A DNA stretch of 64,000 nucleotides from assembly GCF_009674685.1 (NCBI RefSeq), contig NZ_WKJI01000001.1, positions 1,302,001 through 1,366,000 on the forward strand. The letters are read 5' to 3'. Below the pieces are notes generated by a model. That model was not told the origin of the DNA, searched no databases, and saw only the letters and a program-made list of their open reading frames with translations. Origin of the DNA: Pedobacter puniceum (GTDB taxonomy: Bacteria > Bacteroidota > Bacteroidia > Sphingobacteriales > Sphingobacteriaceae). This document shows positions 36,238 through 44,585 of this stretch, piece after piece. How positions within the stretch are numbered: position 1 is the stretch's first letter; each line of letters opens with the position of its first letter. A program made the translations under genes and the position numbers.

Positions 36238-38718
36238 TTAAACTCTTGGTACAATTCGAGCTGCAGTTTTGATATCAACGGCTTGGACTCCAAGCGACTG
36301 TAGCATTTGTCGCATATCATTAAATACTGGTTTCTCACTATCAGGATCAGAAATTGTTAGTATTGCTGTAAACGGTACACCTGCAGCTGGTAGAGTTACA
36401 CCATCTCTTGATAAGTACTCTACATCTAGTTTCCATTCTGTCGATGGTCCAACTCCTCGGGGGAAAGTTTTTTCATAAACTTTCACTGGACTCCATTTGA
36501 AAGAATGTTCAATCTGATCTTTCTCGTATAAACTTCCATCACCATCTTCAGGCGTGTAAATTGCATTCAACCTTCCTTTATAGTTACCATTATTTTGCAG
36601 TTGTCTTAAAGCTGCGTCGATATTTATTCTGACAAACTCAGAACCAAATCTGTAATCAAACCTTGGCGTACTTACAATGGTAAGTTTTGCATGCCCAAAG
36701 CATTTACCATCCCTTACTAAACTTGAAGGCCACGTAAATTTAAAACTCATCTTATGTCCACTTATAGCTCGGTTTGCAAATACTAATGTTATTGCAGACG
36801 AACTTCCGTTCAAAATATCTTCAGAACCGTCTGGCATACCAAATCCAACCAAGTGTTTGGAGACGTTTCTCAAATTTTTGTCGTTAAGGGACTCTGGTAA
36901 TACAGCATGATGGATTCCCAGAGCGATTAGTGTTTCTCTTGAAACAATACCTTCAATTGAATGATCAAGACTTGCTAAAGTCTTTGCTACATTAGGAGCA
37001 GCATAGCTAGTTCCGCAACCATCGACAATGTTACTCGTAGGGTCTAGAGATAGAAGACCATGTCCTAAAATTGGATGACTAGTCCCGGATCCACCGATAT
37101 GAGCAACATCAGGTTTAAGGCCTACTCGTAGTCCAGGTCCTCGACAGCTGTAATTACTTAGAGCGTAAGGAACAACACCGTCAAGATGTGGAGGATTTAA
37201 AGCTGAAACACTGATATTACGACAGCTTTCAGCTGGTTTTTTAATAGCATCATTTCTCGAAGAAGCTAATATTTTTAATGCATCAAAATGATCCGAAGGC
37301 CATTCTTTTCTAATATCTCTCGGATGGGTATTACCCGCCGAAATAACAAAAACGACATCATTTTCTTCCGCAATCTTGTCCAAAATTTGTGCAGGAATGC
37401 TATAACCTGTAGTTGATGCATGTTCTTCTATATTCAAGCTGAAATTAAATATTCGAACTCCAGTTCTAGCTTTTAATTCCTGAACAGCAGTTTCAAGTTC
37501 ATTAAAAAATTCTAAAGGTTTTGAATAGTAGGAACTATATCTGTCAACACGAGGCAATATATCAAGATCTACAATTTTACAACCATCAACCTCCCTGCAA
37601 ATAGCCTTTCCGTTTAATTGTTGACCAAAGATTGCTAATCCAGCTATAAAAGTACCGTGATTTTCGTCTTTATCCGTGCTGCTAATTAATCCCCAACGAT
37701 CTTCTATCCAGTCACCATAAACGTCCGAAACACCACCGTCTACAACGCATATTTTCGGATATGAGCCTTTGTGATCAGGAGCAAGAACAGTAAAGTTTTT
37801 ACCTTTGACCTGAGATTTGACAGTTGAGCTTTGTGTAATGATGGGAGGAAGAGTAACTTTTTTTACCAATGGATGATTTCCTAAATATTCTAACAATTGG
37901 TTATGTCTCTCCAAATCGAGGTCGATAGATTTTTTCTCTCCTGATTTGCCTGCTGTTGACGATGAATAAAGCTGTATTACCGGAGACGAATCTGTTTTCT
38001 CTAATTTTATACCAAACACAACAGATGAACCCTGACCGGTAGTAATTCTTGATACAAATAAGCCTGTGCCCAAAACGGTTAACCCGCCAAAAAAGCTATC
38101 AAACAAATCGAATTTGTATTTGCTTAGTAGATCCCAATCTTGTCTCGCTGGAGGAGCTTCAAATAATTCTACCATATACGAACCGCCAGTTTGAGGATTA
38201 GATAGCCATTTTACGGCTTCTTTGACAGAAAAATTCCTTTTGTCACTTGCGGTGTATGGACTAATTTCTTCAATTGCACCAACTTCACTTCTTAATCTTG
38301 AAGGATTAGGTTCATTTTTTCCATTCTTTTCTTTATATCTTGTTTCAGGCTCGGCCTGTCCAACTTTAGTATTTATTTTATCAATACTTTCAGGAGTCAG
38401 TTCGACAAATAATTCTCCCAAATCCCCAGCTCCAATTATAGGAGCAACATCCCTTTTGAAAACTTGGGAAGTTGGACGATGGCTTTTTGCTAATGCAGTT
38501 TGCTTTAATGTAACTTTCGCATAAGAAACCTTGGCGAAACTATTTACCAACTGCATACTCTTTATCTCACTAAGCTGATTTTGAATGTTATCCCTATGCT
38601 CAATGAATTCATTATCATTTCCAGCAAAAAAGTCTTTAGAACCACCGCCACCATTATTTTCTAATGCTTCAATAAAAGCATCGCTATTTAATACTATTTG
38701 AACAGGACTATTTGCCAT
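36238..38718 (-). CDS. Subtilisin-like (S8) serine protease
   Basis: 826 residues. The catalytic triad is visible: D327 in CVVDGGVSD, H354 in ENHGTFIAG and S571 in CGTSYAAPN, with VFVISAGNTHPRD (oxyanion Asn region) between. No signal peptide or prodomain is obvious, so the enzyme is probably cytoplasmic. The N-terminal 300 residues and the C-terminal 200 (beta-rich, with DYRFGSEFVRINIDAALR) are extra domains that may hold substrate. It begins 3 bp after the AAA+ ATPase gene. This pairing of an intracellular subtilase with an AAA+ ATPase suggests an ATPase-controlled proteolytic switch. Confidence 0.88.
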   Translation of the reverse strand: MANSPVQIVLNSDAFIEALENNGGGGSKDFFAGNDNEFIEHRDNIQNQLSEIKSMQLVNSFAKVSYAKVTLKQTALAKSHRPTSQVFKRDVAPIIGAGDLGELFVELTPESIDKINTKVGQAEPETRYKEKNGKNEPNPSRLRSEVGAIEEISPYTASDKRNFSVKEAVKWLSNPQTGGSYMVELFEAPPARQDWDLLSKYKFDLFDSFFGGLTVLGTGLFVSRITTGQGSSVVFGIKLEKTDSSPVIQLYSSSTAGKSGEKKSIDLDLERHNQLLEYLGNHPLVKKVTLPPIITQSSTVKSQVKGKNFTVLAPDHKGSYPKICVVDGGVSDVYGDWIEDRWGLISSTDKDENHGTFIAGLAIFGQQLNGKAICREVDGCKIVDLDILPRVDRYSSYYSKPLEFFNELETAVQELKARTGVRIFNFSLNIEEHASTTGYSIPAQILDKIAEENDVVFVISAGNTHPRDIRKEWPSDHFDALKILASSRNDAIKKPAESCRNISVSALNPPHLDGVVPYALSNYSCRGPGLRVGLKPDVAHIGGSGTSHPILGHGLLSLDPTSNIVDGCGTSYAAPNVAKTLASLDHSIEGIVSRETLIALGIHHAVLPESLNDKNLRNVSKHLVGFGMPDGSEDILNGSSSAITLVFANRAISGHKMSFKFTWPSSLVRDGKCFGHAKLTIVSTPRFDYRFGSEFVRINIDAALRQLQNNGNYKGRLNAIYTPEDGDGSLYEKDQIEHSFKWSPVKVYEKTFPRGVGPSTEWKLDVEYLSRDGVTLPAAGVPFTAILTISDPDSEKPVFNDMRQMLQSLGVQAVDIKTAARIVPRV

Positions 38719-38721
38719 AAC

Positions 38722-39909
38722 TTATATTTTTTCAGAATCTTTAAATTTTGATAACTGTTTACTCAAAGTTGACGGAGTCATTCCGAACAATGATGCTAGA
38801 TCTTTCTGTTTAAAAGAGTAAACCTTATCGTTTAATAACATATTGATAAAATCTTCATCACTGTGAACCATAACATTTCTCTTTTTTGCGTCCACCCTTC
38901 CAGAGTTAAGTACAGCAAATTGCTTCATTACTTCCACTATATTGCTTTCCCTTTCTAAAACAAAAGCTCTTTTTAGCCATTTAGAAAGCATTTCTGCATC
39001 AGCACCTGATGAGCCATCTAAGCACCATGCAAAAAACTTAATTTCACTTTCGTTAAATTCTAAAGGCGTAATAAAAGTCTTAAGTAATTGAATCATTACC
39101 TCAGGGGAAGGTTTGGGAATTTCAACCTGTATATCAAACCTTCTCCAAATAGCAGGATCAAGAAGACTTTCATGGTTAGTTACACCAATGGTAAAACCTT
39201 TTTCATGACGTGAATCCAAACTTTGCAACAAGGTATTCACCACTCTTTTTACTTCACCAACCTCCTGCGGATCGTTACGGAGTTTAGCAATTGCATCAAA
39301 CTCATCAAGAAGTAGGATGCATTTATACCTATTAGCAAAAGTGAATAGATTGCCAATATTTCGAGATGTAGTTCCTAGATACGAAGACATAAGCCCTTCC
39401 AACCTTGCCAGTACTACAGGTAATCCAATTTGTTTTGCAATCCATTTTGCTAAATGTGTCTTACCAGTTCCTGGCGCACCGTAAATTAAGCAGGAGCTAG
39501 CTGGAGTAGCATTAATTTCTAAAAGTTGATCGAATTTGCTCCATTCATTTACAATTGAGTGAATAGCAAGCTGGATGTTATCATCAAACATTGGAGCTTT
39601 CTCTGGTAGATCATCAGGAAAAAAAATCTCTGCTAATGGTGTTGATGTCTCCTTATCTACAGGAATTGATGTCTTAGGAGTTATCTCTTCACCTTTTAAA
39701 ACCACGAAAGATCTTTGGATTTTACTTGGGGACATCTCAAGCGAAGATTCAGAGGCAGTCAGTAAAGCCTCCAATGACTTAGCCTCTTTAGTAAATCCAT
39801 CTTTTTCCAAGCTCTCTTTTAGTCTTCTAATTTGATGAGTGACAGCTTCATTCGGCATTGCCAATGCGGACCTGCTTAAAGCTTGTACTATACTGAAATA
39901 TTTGAGCAT
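38722..39909 (-). CDS. AAA+ ATPase with C-terminal helix-turn-helix, partner of the S8 protease
   Basis: 395 residues from ATG at 39909; the frame is open to 39960, but that start would lie upstream of the promoter box. Walker A GAPGTGKT at 144-151, Walker B CILLLDEFDAI at about 200-210, arginine-finger region LDPAIWRRFD. The C-terminus (about 370-395, FKQKDLASLFGMTPSTLSKQ) reads as a helix-turn-helix, so the protein may also bind DNA. First gene of the AAA-S8-DUF2188 operon. Just upstream are four TTTCC repeats at 20-bp spacing, a plausible binding array for its own HTH. Confidence 0.85.
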   Translation of the reverse strand: MLKYFSIVQALSRSALAMPNEAVTHQIRRLKESLEKDGFTKEAKSLEALLTASESSLEMSPSKIQRSFVVLKGEEITPKTSIPVDKETSTPLAEIFFPDDLPEKAPMFDDNIQLAIHSIVNEWSKFDQLLEINATPASSCLIYGAPGTGKTHLAKWIAKQIGLPVVLARLEGLMSSYLGTTSRNIGNLFTFANRYKCILLLDEFDAIAKLRNDPQEVGEVKRVVNTLLQSLDSRHEKGFTIGVTNHESLLDPAIWRRFDIQVEIPKPSPEVMIQLLKTFITPLEFNESEIKFFAWCLDGSSGADAEMLSKWLKRAFVLERESNIVEVMKQFAVLNSGRVDAKKRNVMVHSDEDFINMLLNDKVYSFKQKDLASLFGMTPSTLSKQLSKFKDSEKI

Positions 39910-39937
39910 TTGCTTATTGTTTCTTAATTTATAAATG

Positions 39938-39945
39938 CAAATATA
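39938..39945 (-). promoter_or_regulatory. -7 promoter box of the AAA-S8 operon
   Basis: TATATTTG on the minus strand fits TAnnTTTG exactly and lies 28 bp before the ATG at 39909. A CTTG 17 bp upstream could be the -33 element. It supports the 39909 start. Confidence 0.6.
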
Positions 39946-39950
39946 GTAAT

Positions 39951-40030
39951 AAATTTCCAAAACAAGATTTTAATTTCCCTTTTTTGATATAAATTTCCAA
40001 AAACAGACTTTAGTTTCCTTTTTTTCTTTA
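39951..40030. repeat. Tandem 40-bp repeat carrying four TTTCC iterons at 20-bp spacing
   Basis: Units 39951-39990 and 39991-40030 match at 31 of 40 positions. TTTCC starts at 39954, 39974, 39994 and 40014, exactly 20 bp apart, i.e. on the same face of the helix. The array overlaps the -33 region of the AAA-S8 promoter, so it is probably an operator. Confidence 0.75.
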
Positions 40031-40100
40031 TATCATCTTTAATAGCGTGAAAATGAGGATGTTTAAGGAAACATTAAAAATGTAAATCATTTTCAAATAG

Positions 40101-40129
40101 AAAAAGGGAGTTCGCTTACACAAACTCCC
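40101..40129 (-). terminator. Terminator overlapping the traD stop codon
   Basis: Minus strand: GGGAGTT/AACTCCC stem with the traD stop in the loop, followed by TTTTT. It ends the traA-D unit before the accessory block. Confidence 0.78.
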
Positions 40130-40751
40130 CAATGTCAAAATCACTCAAACCACTTTTCCGCAAAGTGGAAGAACTGTTGTCCGTTTCAGCCGAAAGTGTG
40201 CTGTCCAAAAGCTCGGCAATTTTTCGGGAAGCACCCTCAACGGAATTTTCCAGCAGGCAGAATAATTCAGTTCCCTGCAATTTTTGAACTATCGCAACCG
40301 CTGTTTCCTTTTGGGATTGTTCCAAATTTTCTTTTTGGAGCAATGCCTCTACGGAGCTTAGTTCGTCATAGGTAACCCCTTGGGCAAGACTGTCATCGCT
40401 ACCGGATATTCCGTACCTGTTCCACTCTTCTTCCTCTTCCTCCAAATCAGGCATATTACTGAAAACTTTGTCCAGCTCTTCCTGCGGAATTTGAATACCT
40501 ACGTTTTCATTTTCGTCGTATTCAATGTCTAAATTATCAGGGTTTATCTCTTGTTCCTCAATTTGGCTTTCATCGGCAGTGTTTGGCACTAAAAAGCTTC
40601 TTACAGGCTTGGGCTGACCCATAATATCGGGCAGGTTCGGGTTAACCTTTTCCTGCATTGGCTTATGCTTCGACCTTTTTTTAATGACAATCTTGTCTTG
40701 CAAAAGCAGGGCAATGACGATGAGCAGACAAATAATAATTAATATTTCCAT
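40116..40751 (-). CDS. traD: TraD-like conjugal transfer protein
   Basis: 211 residues with one N-terminal membrane span (about 3-18, ILIIICLLIVIALLLQ), an acidic linker with a run of Glu (about 100-110), and a helical C-terminal part (SVEALLQKENL, ETAVAIVQKLQGTELFCLL). Position after traA and the DUF3408 gene fits TraD of CTnDOT-like elements. Its role is not well defined. Last gene of the traA-D unit. Confidence 0.78.
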   Translation of the reverse strand: MEILIIICLLIVIALLLQDKIVIKKRSKHKPMQEKVNPNLPDIMGQPKPVRSFLVPNTADESQIEEQEINPDNLDIEYDENENVGIQIPQEELDKVFSNMPDLEEEEEEWNRYGISGSDDSLAQGVTYDELSSVEALLQKENLEQSQKETAVAIVQKLQGTELFCLLENSVEGASRKIAELLDSTLSAETDNSSSTLRKSGLSDFDIGEFV

Positions 40752-40762
40752 AACCAGGTGCT

Positions 40763-41212
40763 TTAAAAAATAGGTTTAAACTTTTCGTTGAAATCATCGG
40801 TAATGGCTTTTTCAAATTGCTCAAAATGATGCTCCAAGATATTGTCGAGGTATGCATAAAGGGGTATCGCATCTTTACCGATTACCTGTACAATACGGGA
40901 TAAGCGTTCGTGGTATTCCTGCCGGATATAAATGCTTTTATCGCCCCGCTTTGTCATCGAGTGCGTTTTCAAAAAATGTTCGCCGTAGCTGCCGTCAAGA
41001 TTTTTCTTGGTGCGGTTACGTTCCCTTTGTACTGACTTGCTTGGAAGTAATTCTTCCTGTTTTGCTTCTTCTTTTACAGTTTCCTTTTCCGGTTCTTCCG
41101 GCAGTTCAGGTGGAAGCTGTAAACCCTCTTTTTTAACTCCGTTTACCATCAAGTTCATCATCAACTCTTCGTTGATGTCCGGCGTGGCTTTCCTTTTATT
41201 ATCTTTTTCCAT
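40763..41212 (-). CDS. DUF3408 protein (TraB/TraC position)
   Basis: 149 residues: acidic Pro/Glu-rich N-terminal half, then a basic C-terminal half with KTHSMTKRGDKSIYIRQEYH and ERLSRIVQVIGKDAIPLYAYLDNIL, the DUF3408 pattern, a ribbon-helix-helix-like domain that may bind DNA or pair with the ParA-like TraA. Follows traA by 4 bp. Confidence 0.82.
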   Translation of the reverse strand: MEKDNKRKATPDINEELMMNLMVNGVKKEGLQLPPELPEEPEKETVKEEAKQEELLPSKSVQRERNRTKKNLDGSYGEHFLKTHSMTKRGDKSIYIRQEYHERLSRIVQVIGKDAIPLYAYLDNILEHHFEQFEKAITDDFNEKFKPIF

Positions 41213-41216
41213 AAGG

Positions 41217-41984
41217 CTATAATTGAACGATTTTTAAAAATTCGTTGATGAACAGGTCTAACTGGCAGGCTTTCATTAAACGTTCATCAGGTGGCATTAC
41301 GGTAGAACGGAAAACCGTTTTACTGTCGGCTTCGCTTTCTTTGCGAAAGCGGGTACTGTTCTTCACTTGGCTCTGCATCAGCCTTAATCCCAGCTGCTCA
41401 ATAAGCTGATTGTACACGTCATATAAGGGAGTGCTTTCCCTGCCGTCCACCTGGTTCCAAAACAGGTTAATGGTCTGTATGGAAGTTTCGCCCTTTTTCA
41501 TAATCACATCCTGTAAAAGCTGGGTAAAGATGAGCGTACTTTCCATTACCACACGGTCTGCGGTAATAGGCGTAAAAATATGGTGTATTCCTGCGAGTGC
41601 TTTCAGAATGCCGGGCGTGTTCACGGTTCCAGGCAGGTCAAAAAACACCACGTCGATCGGAACGGCGGAAGCCATTACAAATTCGTGAGCAGCATCCAGT
41701 ACGCTATCTGCTTTATGCTGTGTAATGGGATAGGCTTTCTTGTTGATGGTGGTAAATTGCTTATATGCCATTTTTTTTAAAGCCTCATTTTCCATTACCA
41801 TTGCCAAATCGCGGTTTTTCATTTTCATCAGGCTATGCTGCGGAAAATCCGCATCAAATACGGCTACGTTGTAGCCCAACCGATAGTGCATCGTACTTGC
41901 CACAAGCGTGGTAAATGTGCTTTTACCAACACCGCCTTTTTGTGAAGAAAAAGCGATAAACAGAGGTTTCTTTTTTGTGTCCAT
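41217..41984 (-). CDS. traA: ParA-family ATPase TraA
   Basis: 255 residues from ATG at 41984 (MDTKKKPLFIAFSSQKGGVGKS); an open frame to 42134 is low-complexity and is left out. Deviant Walker A KGGVGKST at about 15-22, VAVFDADFPQHS at about 45-56, and VVFFDLPGT at about 125-133. In this family it helps position DNA or the transfer machinery. First gene of the traA-D unit. Confidence 0.92.
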   Translation of the reverse strand: MDTKKKPLFIAFSSQKGGVGKSTFTTLVASTMHYRLGYNVAVFDADFPQHSLMKMKNRDLAMVMENEALKKMAYKQFTTINKKAYPITQHKADSVLDAAHEFVMASAVPIDVVFFDLPGTVNTPGILKALAGIHHIFTPITADRVVMESTLIFTQLLQDVIMKKGETSIQTINLFWNQVDGRESTPLYDVYNQLIEQLGLRLMQSQVKNSTRFRKESEADSKTVFRSTVMPPDERLMKACQLDLFINEFLKIVQL

Positions 41985-42360
41985 ATTTTTAAAATTTAAA
42001 GTTTTCAAATTCCTGTTTTCAGGCTTGCAGGCGTCCCGGCAAGCCGTTCTGATTTCCTGCGTTCTTTCAGGATAGCTATCAGGGTTGCCTGCGTTCCTAC
42101 CTACTTCCTTGCAGTACAGCAGCCTTGCAATCATTCCGGTAGTTTATCAGGAAGGCTTGCCGTCATTCTTTCATTCCGTCAATCAACCAACCATTCAGGC
42201 GAGCCGTATAGTTGGATAGCAAGTGTTCACGCTTTCCGGCAGTCGTGCAATCTTGCTTTCTTGCATTCCTGCAATCAGGCAGGCAGGATTGCCTGCGTTT
42301 CTGAATGCGTGCTATCTGCTATTCATGAAGCACGGGCTGCCTGTCTTCCTGCCATCATTC
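41985..42360. other. Long leader of traA with dense short GCAGG/GCAAG repeats
   Basis: No gene is supported. On the minus strand the sequence is full of short GCAGG, GCAAG and CTTGC/CCTGC words every 6-20 bp (for example around 42255-42300), a composition unlike its surroundings. If transcription starts near copy B of the shared motif, this would be a leader of about 400 nt before traA. Confidence 0.4.
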
Positions 42361-42402
42361 AAAGGCAAAGAACCAATCACTCTCTTTCGATTGTACGCCT
42401 GT

Positions 42403-42450
42403 GGCATTGTTTGGCGGTCAGAGGCACTGTTTGGCACTGTGGCACAGTGC
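42403..42450 (-). promoter_or_regulatory. Shared transfer motif, copy B, with adjoining direct repeat and palindrome
   Basis: Copy B occupies 42412-42435 (minus strand: GCCAAACAGTGCC, TCTGACC, GCCA). GGCAYTGTTTGGC occurs twice, at 42403-42415 and 42423-42435, 20 bp apart. A perfect palindrome, GCACTGTG-G-CACAGTGC, follows at 42434-42450. The cluster lies 428 bp upstream of traA. Confidence 0.6.
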
Positions 42451-42614
42451 AACGCTATCGGGAACAGGGCTTTACTTTGTATTGTGATTTTTATTAACGG
42501 ATTTATGCAAAAGTCTTTTGACAAATTGGAGGGTAACGGGAACGGCATCTAGCCGCTTTTCCCTGTTACATTCAATCCGTCCCGCAGGGCGGATTTTTGT
42601 GTTCACCGGAACAC

Positions 42615-42670
42615 GGCAAGTTGTGTTTTGAGGCACTCGAAACCGAGTTAGTGCCTCAAAACAACTTGCC
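42615..42670. other. Candidate origin of transfer (long inverted repeat)
   Basis: Left arm 42615-42637 (starts GGCAAGTTGT, ends GAGGCACT) and right arm 42650-42670 (starts AGTGCCTC, ends CAACTTGCC) are complementary over 21 bp with only a 2-nt insert in the left arm. The loop can form its own ACTCG-AAAC-CGAGT hairpin. A second hairpin, CCGTCC/GGGCGG, lies about 25 bp to the left. The site is 67 bp upstream of mobA, the normal location of oriT. Confidence 0.55.
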
Positions 42671-42736
42671 CTGCTGGGAGCTTAAAAAACGTCTTCCGAA
42701 GTCAGCGTTTTGTGTGGATTTAAAAATGGATTAGTG

Positions 42737-43168
42737 ATGAACGAGAACAATAACAAAAAACAGAATAAGGGCGGACGGAGAGCTAAGACCGACCCAAGCA
42801 TCCATCGCCACGTTTTCCGCCTTACAGACGAAGAAAACGCCAAACTTTTATCGCTTTTTGAAGCATCGGGAATGCCCAATAAAGCAAAGTTTATTATTTC
42901 CCTGCTGTTTAGTAAGGAAATGAAATCGGTTAAAATTGACAAAGGAACAGTTGATTTTTATATGCGACTGACTTCTTTTCACAGCCAGTTTCGCTCCATA
43001 GGTGTAAACTATAACCAGATTGTAAAGCTGTTGTACAAGAATTTTTCGGAGAAAAAAGCCGCAGCGTTCCTGTACAAATTGGAAAAACAAACGGCTGAAA
43101 TGGCGATGCTATGCCAAAAAATCATTCAGATAACCGAAGAATTTGAAGCAAAGAACCTGAAAAAATAG
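42737..43168 (+). CDS. mobA: MobA-like relaxosome accessory protein
   Basis: 143 residues from ATG at 42737 (MNENNNKKQNKGGRRAKTDP); a TTG-initiated frame begins at 42710. The basic N-terminus and the FRLTDEENAKLLSLFEASGM segment form a ribbon-helix-helix-like DNA-binding part, followed by a helical region (FHSQFRSIGVNYNQIVKLLY) shared by MobA/MobC accessory proteins. It binds oriT to help the relaxase, encoded 8 bp downstream. Confidence 0.88.
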   Translation: MNENNNKKQNKGGRRAKTDPSIHRHVFRLTDEENAKLLSLFEASGMPNKAKFIISLLFSKEMKSVKIDKGTVDFYMRLTSFHSQFRSIGVNYNQIVKLLYKNFSEKKAAAFLYKLEKQTAEMAMLCQKIIQITEEFEAKNLKK

Positions 43169-43176
43169 CAGTACAG

Positions 43177-44457
43177 ATGATAGCAAAGATTGGCAGAAGC
43201 GGGAATTTATACGGTGCATTGGCGTACAATCAGCTCAAAGTAGAGAATGAAAACGGGAAAATTCTGTTCGCAAATAAGATAATCGAAACGCCAACTGGAG
43301 CATATACTGTTGCACAATTAGCACAATCTTTTGCACCTTACCTGATTGCCAACCGCAATACGGAAAAGCATACGTTGCATATTTCGCTCAATCCCGACCC
43401 GAAAGATAAGGTTAGCGATGACAGGTTTCGGCAAATGGCGGAAGAATATATGCGGGAAATGGGCTACGGCGAACAGCCTTTTGTGGTATTCAAACATACC
43501 GATATCGACCGCAGCCATATACACATTGTATCGGTTTGCGTGGACGAGCAGGGCAAAAAGATTTCGGACAAATTCGAGAAAATGCGGTCTATGAATGTGT
43601 GCCGTGAACTGGAAAGACAACACGGCTTGATACCCGCAACCGATAAAGAACACAAGCAGAACGACAAGATTTTCCGTCCGGTAGATTATCGGGCAGGCGA
43701 TGTGAAAAGCCAAATCGCTTCGGTTGTCCGCCACCTACCGAATTATTATAAGTTTCAGACTTTGGGCGAATACAATGCCTTGCTTTCCCTGTTTAATGTT
43801 ACCACCGAAAAAGTGGAGGGCGAATTGCAGGGAAAAATGCGGCAAGGCTTATTATATATTCCTTTAAACGAGAAAGGCGAAAGAGCCGGGCATCCGTTCA
43901 AGGCTTCGTTGTTTGGTAAAAATGCAGGGCTTCCGGCTTTGGAACTGCATTTTGCAAAATGCAAAGAGGATTTAAAAGACCACCCAAGTAAGCAGACCCT
44001 AAAAGCTGCAATTTCTATTGCTCTGAAATCCACAAATGATGAGCAGGCTTTTAAAAAGCAGTTGAGTGAACAGGGCATTAATGTAGTGGTCCGCCGGAAC
44101 GATACAGGTCGTATTTATGGTATCACTTTCATAGACCACAATTCAAAGGCGGTTTGGAACGGTTCACGCTTAGCAAAGGAACTTTCTGCCAATACCTTTA
44201 ATGATTATTGGAACAATAATATCAAACCGGAGATTAAAGAACCTGTCGTACAACTTCCAAAAACATCCACATCAAATGATGCAGATCTTCCTGCGGAAGA
44301 ACCTCATCATTTGTTCGACTTCCTGAATACTACTGAAAAACACGAAGACGGTTTGATTGAGGCATTTGGCGGTTTGTTACCCGAAGCACAGGGCGATGAT
44401 TACGAGGAACAGGATTTTGCTAACAAAATGAAGAAGAAAAAAAAAAGAAGACTGTAA
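43177..44457 (+). CDS. mobB: Relaxase / mobilisation nuclease MobB
   Basis: 426 residues. Nicks oriT and pilots the strand. The three-His metal motif is clear: H107-TDIDRS-H114-I-H116 in HTDIDRSHIHIV. Y12 or Y17 near the N-terminus (GNLYGALAYNQLKV) is the likely nucleophile. HTLHISLNPDP precedes the His motif as in MOBP-type relaxases of Bacteroidota. The C-terminus is Glu-rich and ends in a run of Lys. The gene is followed by a strong terminator. Confidence 0.93.
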   Translation: MIAKIGRSGNLYGALAYNQLKVENENGKILFANKIIETPTGAYTVAQLAQSFAPYLIANRNTEKHTLHISLNPDPKDKVSDDRFRQMAEEYMREMGYGEQPFVVFKHTDIDRSHIHIVSVCVDEQGKKISDKFEKMRSMNVCRELERQHGLIPATDKEHKQNDKIFRPVDYRAGDVKSQIASVVRHLPNYYKFQTLGEYNALLSLFNVTTEKVEGELQGKMRQGLLYIPLNEKGERAGHPFKASLFGKNAGLPALELHFAKCKEDLKDHPSKQTLKAAISIALKSTNDEQAFKKQLSEQGINVVVRRNDTGRIYGITFIDHNSKAVWNGSRLAKELSANTFNDYWNNNIKPEIKEPVVQLPKTSTSNDADLPAEEPHHLFDFLNTTEKHEDGLIEAFGGLLPEAQGDDYEEQDFANKMKKKKKRRL

Positions 44458-44462
44458 GAGGT

Positions 44463-44490
44463 CAGATTTTGGAATTAAAAATCTGTTTTT
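44463..44490 (+). terminator. Intrinsic terminator of the mob operon
   Basis: Perfect 8-bp stem CAGATTTT/AAAATCTG, 7-nt loop, then TTTTT, 5 bp after the relaxase stop. Confidence 0.9.
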
Positions 44491-44541
44491 AAAAAGATTT
44501 ATTGAGCTGTCACTTTATAATTCTGAAAGAATTTGAGTTGT

Positions 44542-44581
44542 ATTTAAGTAATTGCTTAAATAAACAAATTGACTATCTTTG
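44542..44581 (+). promoter_or_regulatory. Promoter and ArsR-type operator of the merTP operon
   Basis: TTG (44552-44554), exactly 19 bp, then TATCTTTG (44574-44581) is a textbook Bacteroidota promoter. The inverted repeat ATTTAAG-TAATTG-CTTAAAT (44542-44561) overlaps the -33 element, as expected for an ArsR/SmtB repressor site. The gene starts at 44586, so the message would have almost no leader. Confidence 0.8.
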
Positions 44582-44585
44582 TGCT

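Noticed and set aside
39951-40030. Possible CRISPR-like repeat array
   Set aside because: Only two 40-bp units with no unique spacers; better explained as operator iterons.
41985-42134. N-terminal extension of TraA
   Set aside because: Low-complexity repeat-derived residues; the ParA fold starts right after the ATG at 41984.
42223-42552. 109-codon plus-strand ORF in the traA-mobA gap
   Set aside because: It is formed by the low-complexity leader, motif B and its palindrome, and has no protein-like features.
44502-44585. Earlier ATG for the ArsR-type regulator at 44502
   Set aside because: That start lies upstream of a consensus promoter and its operator, so the message would not contain it.
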